Shown in pieces: positions 59,402 through 64,000 of a stretch of 64,000 nt of DNA. Numbering within the stretch: position 1 is the first letter of the stretch; each line of letters starts with the position of its first letter. The notes under the pieces were generated by a model, which worked only from the letters and a program-made list of their open reading frames with translations, searched no databases and was not told where the DNA came from. Position numbers and translations under genes: made by a program. Origin of the DNA: Pseudomonas sp. KUIN-1 (lineage in GTDB: Bacteria > Pseudomonadota > Gammaproteobacteria > Pseudomonadales > Pseudomonadaceae); contig NZ_AP020337.1 of assembly GCF_009176725.1 (NCBI RefSeq), forward strand, positions 806,001 through 870,000. Direction: 5' to 3'.

Positions 59402-60697
59402 TCAGCTCAGTTGCACGTCTTTCATCGCAGGAATGTAACCGTAGTCATATTCTTCCTGCACGAACGAGCGATCCCCCTTCAACAGGATTCTCACCGTCGG
59501 CGCCTCGGTGCCGCCGATACGATAATCCTCACCTTCGGTGGGCACGCTGTCGATGAATGAAGTCACCAGGCCGTTCGGCATGACGCAGTGGGAATACGTC
59601 TGGAAAGGCTGCTCGGGCGGATTGCCGAGCACCAGGCCGGAAGCGTTCATTGGCCGGTACGGGCCGAACAAATGTTCGCCGACAAAACCGTAGACACCGT
59701 CTGGTCCTGTAATACCATCGGCATACGTAAACTTGTGACTGATGGTGAACAAGTAATACTTGCCGTCCTGAAAGACATAGTGCGGACGCTCGGTCTGATC
59801 GTTCACGCCGACGGCTGTCACCAAGGGCGGAAGTATTTCCCACTCTTCACCAGTGAGATCTTTTGCGACCGCCAGGCCGATACAACCTACCTGGAATCTG
59901 GCCCCGCCCACGTCTTCATGACCTGGTGGCACAGGACCCAGCTCGACACTCCCTACTGTGTGCGAGCCGCGTTCACCGGCGACGTTGCCTTCAAACACCA
60001 TGTACAACTTGCCGTCACGGGGGTCAATGAACGGGCTGGGGTCGCGAAAGTTCCAGCTCGAGTTCTGCGCTTCGGTTTGATAATAGGTGCCGTCGGCCTC
60101 GAACAGCTTTTTGACCTGGGTAAAGTCTTTCAACTCCACGCCCTGATCGGACGTCACAATACGACCACGTACTTTGGCGATCGCTGCGCCGGGCGTGACG
60201 CAGGTGTAATAAAGATCGATATCGCCTTTGTCATTCAACAGTATGGGTGTGCCCGCCCACTCTCGCGTGGTGGGCGATACCCCCTCGGCCATTACGCGAC
60301 CACCAAAGATCCAGTCCTTGCCGGTACGCGAGTACCAGTAGCACATGCGTGCGCGGCCATGACGATCTTCCCAGTCACGCTTGATGTCATAACGGCCATT
60401 GGCGTCGAGGTATTGCGGATCATTGGGGTGGCGGTCAGCCGTCAGGGTCAGGATGACCGACCAGCCGTTGACCGAAACCACCGTGCCATCCAGCTCGCGC
60501 AGCGGCATGGTGTCCCAGATGAATACCGTATCACTCATGACCGGGAAGTCCGCACTCACCAGTGGCTGCGTGGTGGTCGGGTCATTTTCATTGACCTTCA
60601 GCGCATCGGCGCGGGACCAGACAGTGGGTGCGTAGTTGATGTGACCTGCTAGAGGACTATTTTTGAGCTGGCTTACAGCAGAGCTGCTAGTGGACAT
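59402..60697 (-). CDS. lsc: Levansucrase (GH68)
   Basis: A 431-residue enzyme that splits sucrose and polymerises fructose to levan outside the cell; it has no classical signal peptide, as in other P. syringae levansucrases. The catalytic residues are Asp62 (FIWDTMPLR), Asp219 ([10 protein letters not shown]) and Glu303 (TERPHYVF). The N-terminus [18 protein letters not shown] is the form of LscB/LscC, not LscA. AAAGG lies upstream of the ATG. It follows com by 11 bases, in the phage-derived promoter arrangement recalled for lscB/lscC. Confidence 0.96.
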   Translation of the reverse strand: MSTSSSAVSQLKNSPLAGHINYAPTVWSRADALKVNENDPTTTQPLVSADFPVMSDTVFIWDTMPLRELDGTVVSVNGWSVILTLTADRHPNDPQYLDANGRYDIKRDWEDRHGRARMCYWYSRTGKDWIFGGRVMAEGVSPTTREWAGTPILLNDKGDIDLYYTCVTPGAAIAKVRGRIVTSDQGVELKDFTQVKKLFEADGTYYQTEAQNSSWNFRDPSPFIDPRDGKLYMVFEGNVAGERGSHTVGSVELGPVPPGHEDVGGARFQVGCIGLAVAKDLTGEEWEILPPLVTAVGVNDQTERPHYVFQDGKYYLFTISHKFTYADGITGPDGVYGFVGEHLFGPYRPMNASGLVLGNPPEQPFQTYSHCVMPNGLVTSFIDSVPTEGEDYRIGGTEAPTVRILLKGDRSFVQEEYDYGYIPAMKDVQLS

Positions 60698-60708
60698 AAT
60701 TGATACCT

Positions 60709-60894
60709 TTAAATAGCTTTGGGAGGCAGCAGCGACGCTGCTGTACCTCTTTCGCTCAAAGGCGATAACTCAAGGCTCGCGGCCTTCACATGATTCAGCG
60801 TCCCGCAGCGGGAGCACTTGATTTGGAGTTCGGTGTAGTCACCCATGCGAGCCAGCAGCTTCTTGCACTGTCCGCATCGGTAGTCTTTCAACAT
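60709..60894 (-). CDS. com: Com-family translational regulator (Mu-like zinc finger)
   Basis: A 61-residue protein with a four-cysteine zinc finger: [10 protein letters not shown] and [14 protein letters not shown]. Mu Com binds the mom leader RNA and switches on mom translation. Here com lies directly before levansucrase, where mom would be in the phage. The ATG 60894 has AAGGAG ten bases upstream; a GTG two codons earlier (60900) is also possible. A terminator-like hairpin lies just upstream. Confidence 0.85.
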   Translation of the reverse strand: MLKDYRCGQCKKLLARMGDYTELQIKCSRCGTLNHVKAASLELSPLSERGTAASLLPPKAI

Positions 60895-60925
60895 TTGCAC
60901 GGGTCTCCTTGTATTTCGCCCAATG

Positions 60926-60951
60926 AAAAACCCCGCCGAGGCGGGGTTTGG
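60926..60951 (-). terminator. Terminator-like hairpin upstream of com
   Basis: AAACCCCGCC/GGCGGGGTTT forms a strong stem with TTTTTC on the minus strand, about 30 bases before the com start. It would stop transcription arriving from upstream, or act as an attenuator in a com-lsc leader. Confidence 0.75.
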
Positions 60952-61404
60952 GGTGGATCGCAATGTATCGGTTGGCGCTGTTAAAAAGCCCCTATCCGAT
61001 GGCTGCCCTGAGGCGCAAATCGCATATCGTGGTGTCTTTTTACCCGCATCCGGAAAGTCTGGAAAGAAGCACTTTCGGGGAAGGTCGAGTTTGGCCGGAG
61101 TTCAACAAGAGTTCGACCACAGATGCGCAATCGACCCGGATAAACGGCGCGAGACAGCGCTTTGATTGGAGGCGCGGTGCTTCAGGCGTGTACAAAGTCA
61201 GTTGATTCCAGAGCACGGGCGCAGCCATGAATGAAACGACCAGCTTGAGGTGATTGGACGTTTGACGAGGGGATAAATCTGCACTGGAAAGCGGGACTTC
61301 TGCGTCATCGAATCGGCAGGATGGAGCGTAGGGCGATGCTTCTGGACAAGGTGGTTGGTCAGGTTGTCTGCTTGAGCAGGAGCAGACAACCATTCCGAAA
61401 AACC
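60952..61404. other. Gene-free stretch upstream of com
   Basis: About 450 bases without a supported gene; overlapping open frames on both strands lack ribosome sites. It should contain the phage-associated promoter region for com-lsc, but no clear -35/-10 pair was picked out by eye. Confidence 0.4.
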
Positions 61405-61869
61405 TTACTCCAGAACGCCGATACGCTGCTCATCCGGCCAGAATAACGCGGCTTGCCCGCACGCCTGGCCCTGCGAATTCAATAAGGTCCACACCACACC
61501 TGCGTAGATCATGAACGGTTGATCATTCGCATCCACTCGCCAGCCGCTGTAGCCCTCAGCGATGCCATTGGCGGTGACTTGCTCCAGCAATACCTGACGC
61601 TGAGCACGATCGAGCTCCGAGGCGCTGAAACGTGAGGGCATGCCAATGAAACTGTCGCGCGGGTACTTGAAGCATTGCAGCGCGCATTCGTTCACGTAGG
61701 TAAAGCGCGGGTCCGCGGCGCCATCGTGGGCCAACAGGCTATAGGGAGCTTGTGTATGCAGCCAGGTGAGGCGTTGTTGCGAGTCCAGTTGCCGAGGGGA
61801 CGGCAGTCCGTGGCCGGTCCAATGTCGGTAGCTTTCATCGAGCATCTGTATGAACTGTTCTTGAGACAC
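61405..61869 (-). CDS. MEKHLA domain protein
   Basis: A 154-residue PAS-like protein of the MEKHLA family: SLLAHDGAADPRFTYVNECA, LQCFKYPRDSFIGMPSRFSA. It has no output domain, so it may bind a small ligand or partner. The start is GTG at 61869. It is alone on its strand and separated from com by 510 bases. Confidence 0.82.
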   Translation of the reverse strand: MSQEQFIQMLDESYRHWTGHGLPSPRQLDSQQRLTWLHTQAPYSLLAHDGAADPRFTYVNECALQCFKYPRDSFIGMPSRFSASELDRAQRQVLLEQVTANGIAEGYSGWRVDANDQPFMIYAGVVWTLLNSQGQACGQAALFWPDEQRIGVLE

Positions 61870-62223
61870 CTGTCACCTCGCAACGAGCACGCAAAGATGC
61901 TTTTATCAGAGACTTTATTTCTGAAACAGCACGCTATATCCAGGCGGCAATGGCAAGTTGATGCTGTTTTGCCATCTTGGTCGCCTTGCTTACATAAAAG
62001 GGTGCGTTACCGAAGAGCATATGCTCTGGGTTTACATCATAAGCTATTATGATATATTTAACGCGCATGATATTTAAAGATTGATAAATTTAATTTAATT
62101 ATTGTTTGTCGGTCAGTGAAGGTAGTCTGGTTTGACTTTTGCTAGAGGGCAAGAATCAGCGTTCTTGCGTCAAACACCCCAGGGATTAATGTAATAAACT
62201 GCCCGCTAATATGAGTGACTGTC
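61870..62223. promoter_or_regulatory. AT-rich divergent intergenic region with several perfect palindromes
   Basis: The 350 bases between the MEKHLA gene (minus) and trpC-like gene (plus) hold AGAGCATATGCTCT (62014-62027), ATCATAA/TTATGAT with a four-base loop (62036-62053) and GCAAGAA/TTCTTGC with a six-base loop (62149-62168). These are candidate operators for one or both genes. No regulator can be named. Confidence 0.5.
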
Positions 62224-63024
62224 ATGAGTGATATTCTAAACAAAATAAAACATTACAAACTTCAGGAAATAGAGGCGGCGAAAGCTGACTTGCCATTCAG
62301 CCGCCTCGAACAGCGTGCCCTCGAACAGTCCAGCCCACGCGGTTTTTATAAAGCACTGAAAGCAAAAGAGCAGCAGGGTCTGATCGGCTTGATTGCAGAA
62401 ATAAAAAAAGCCAGTCCATCAAAAGGTCTGATTCGCGAAGACTTCAACCCTCCTGAACTGGCGAAGGCTTATGAAACCGGTGGCGCTGCCTGTTTATCCG
62501 TTCTGACCGACACGCCAAGCTTCCAGGGCTCGCCGCAGTTTCTCATTGACGCGCGAAACGCTTGCGCCCTTCCTGTGTTACGAAAAGACTTCATGTTTGA
62601 TACGTATCAGGTGTATGAGGCACGTGCCTGGGGCGCGGACTGCATATTGCTGATCATGGCTTCATTGAGTGATGACCTGGCTGCCGAACTTGAAAGTGCC
62701 GCCATGACGCTGGGGATGGACGTCCTTGTGGAAGTGCATGACGAACATGAAATGGAGCGTGCGCTTAAACTGTCTTCCCCGCTGCTCGGCGTCAATAATC
62801 GCAACCTGCATACCTTCGAAGTAGACCTCGGCACAAGCGAGCGACTGGCATCCATGGTGCCCGCAGGCAAACTGCTGGTCGGCGAAAGTGGTATCGGCAA
62901 CCATAATGATTGCCTGCGACTCAAGAAGTCCGGCATCACTACCTTTCTGGTCGGCGAAAGCCTGATGCGCAAAGAAGATGTTGTGGCGGCGACAAGAACA
63001 CTGCTGACCGGCAGTGCGGACTGA
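62224..63024 (+). CDS. trpC: Indole-3-glycerol phosphate synthase (orphan trpC)
   Basis: A 266-residue TIM-barrel enzyme of tryptophan synthesis. Catalytic and substrate residues are visible in [39 protein letters not shown] and [10 protein letters not shown]. It is not beside trpG or trpD, so it is probably a second copy of trpC. Its role could be extra indole supply, for example toward auxin or a secondary metabolite; this is inference. The start MSDILNKIK is preferred over an ATG three codons earlier. AT-rich leader upstream. Confidence 0.88.
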   Translation: MSDILNKIKHYKLQEIEAAKADLPFSRLEQRALEQSSPRGFYKALKAKEQQGLIGLIAEIKKASPSKGLIREDFNPPELAKAYETGGAACLSVLTDTPSFQGSPQFLIDARNACALPVLRKDFMFDTYQVYEARAWGADCILLIMASLSDDLAAELESAAMTLGMDVLVEVHDEHEMERALKLSSPLLGVNNRNLHTFEVDLGTSERLASMVPAGKLLVGESGIGNHNDCLRLKKSGITTFLVGESLMRKEDVVAATRTLLTGSAD

Positions 63025-63316
63025 CACGTATCAAGCTCCCGGGTCAGAGGGGCAGTTGTGCGCTCCTCTGATGCAGCCTGCGGATATTCCGGACGTAAGC
63101 AGTTGTTTGCTCTGAATGCTGTGGAATCACTATCCATAGCATCCCCAACGGTCCGACATGAAGCAATAGGCAACCTTTAAAGCGACAACCTCGCCACCAG
63201 CTTGCTCATCCCTATGGCCAGCGTTTCGAAGTTGAAAATCAGAACTCAAGAGCAGTCGCTTTTTTCGGGATCGTCCCGCGTGACGACTCGATGCGTGGGC
63301 TATCCCACGCAAGGCT

Positions 63317-64000
63317 TCATAACGATTCTCTGACCACCAGCGGGCAGTCCACAGGCTGGGAGCCCGATACCTCAACGCTGTCGATCAAGTGCCGGGCGGC
63401 GTTGCGACCGATCTCGTAATACGGCAGTTGCACCGTGGTCAGCGCAGGGATGAACAGCTCGGCGATGCCGATCATGTTGTCATAACCCAGTACGGCGACA
63501 TCGCCGGGGATTTTCAGGCCCTGGCCCAGCAGCAGCTGGTAGGCACAAAAGGCAATGCGGTCATTGCCGCAGATCAGAATGTCGAACTGCGGACGGCCAT
63601 CCAGCATGTGCCGGGCGAGGATGGCGGCGGTTTCCCAATAGGCGTCGTGTTCGGACAGGTTGTATTGCAAGAGTTCGTCGCCAGCCAGACCGAACGCCTC
63701 GCAGGCACGCAACATACCTGCTTGCCGAATTTCCCAGGCCAGGCTCTGTTTTGGCAGGTTGATGAACAGCGGGCGTCGATAGCCCTTGCTGAATGCGTGG
63801 TGCAAGGCACGGTACTGACCCATTTCGTCGTCCGGCACATAACTGACAAGGCTGCTGTCATCGGCTACGCAGTTGGCGAGCACCAGCGGTTTGCTCTTCA
63901 AGCGCTGCGGGATACTCACTTTGCGCAAGCCCATGGCGCTGAAGATCAACCCGTCGGGGCGATGCGAGAGCATAAGGTCGATGTTCTGGTCGGTCGGCGG
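63317..64000 (-). CDS. LacI-family transcriptional regulator (5' end beyond window)
   Basis: The 227 C-terminal residues of a LacI/GalR repressor are present. The periplasmic-binding-like sensor domain has RPDGLIFSAMG, DILICGNDRIAFCAYQLL, GDVAVLGYDN and ALTTVQLPYYEIGRNAARHL. The helix-turn-helix lies outside the window. Given the nearby levansucrase, a sucrose regulator (ScrR type) is possible but not shown. The 292 bases between its stop and trpC hold no recognised feature. Confidence 0.88.
   Translation of the reverse strand, partial: PPTDQNIDLMLSHRPDGLIFSAMGLRKVSIPQRLKSKPLVLANCVADDSSLVSYVPDDEMGQYRALHHAFSKGYRRPLFINLPKQSLAWEIRQAGMLRACEAFGLAGDELLQYNLSEHDAYWETAAILARHMLDGRPQFDILICGNDRIAFCAYQLLLGQGLKIPGDVAVLGYDNMIGIAELFIPALTTVQLPYYEIGRNAARHLIDSVEVSGSQPVDCPLVVRESL

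Overview
The window is about 64 kb of a Pseudomonas chromosome, most likely Pseudomonas syringae sensu lato. The clues are a conserved Pseudomonas housekeeping and type IV pilus block, an Lsc-type levansucrase, an AvrRpm1-family type III effector with an Hrp box, and a rulAB SOS mutagenesis locus. Gene order from ispB to clpB follows the order I remember for P. aeruginosa (ispB-rplU-rpmA-obgE-proB-creA-rpsT-murJ-ribF-ileS-lspA-fkpB-ispH-pilin genes-pilRS-bamD-rluD-pgeF-clpB).

Layout. (1) Positions 1-4.9 kb: a PhnCDE-like ABC transporter on the minus strand is divergent from selD-selU. The neighbourhood suggests selenium-oxyanion uptake feeding selenophosphate synthesis and tRNA 2-selenouridine formation. 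(2) 5-36.4 kb: core genes for isoprenoid, ribosome, GTPase, proline, peptidoglycan flippase, flavin, lipoprotein and type IV pilus functions, outer-membrane assembly, pseudouridine synthesis and ClpB. The only obvious newcomer is an AT-rich acyltransferase gene at 10.5 kb. (3) 36.6-37.1 kb: a tRNA cluster Asn-Pro-Lys-Pro with two identical tRNA-Pro genes; tRNA-Lys next to clpB is a familiar integration site for MobH-type ICEs. (4) 37.4-57.8 kb: a decayed accessory island. It holds an ICE-type integrase and a TraI_2/MobH relaxase, a SRAP gene divergent from rulAB around one SOS box, an integron-like element in rulB with three copies of a short repeat and an avrRpm1 cassette, recombinase and ICE fragments, a TetR/enoyl-CoA hydratase pair, a broken IS66, a four-gene adenylating enzyme/methyltransferase/hydrolase/exporter operon, IS3 and IS5 remnants, and the remains of a glycine-zipper toxin with a two-helix membrane partner. 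(5) 58-64 kb: a glycoside hydrolase, a phage-like com gene directly upstream of levansucrase, a MEKHLA protein, an orphan trpC and a LacI regulator running off the end.

The most striking feature is the density of independent lesions in the island. In-frame TGA, TAA and TAG codons or single-base frameshifts sit inside otherwise well conserved integrase, relaxase, SRAP, rulA, recombinase and IS66 genes, while the effector, the DUF3757-like gene and the four-gene operon are open. The island therefore looks like a dead conjugative element that retains cargo.

All family assignments come from reading motifs and from memory of the families. No database search was possible.
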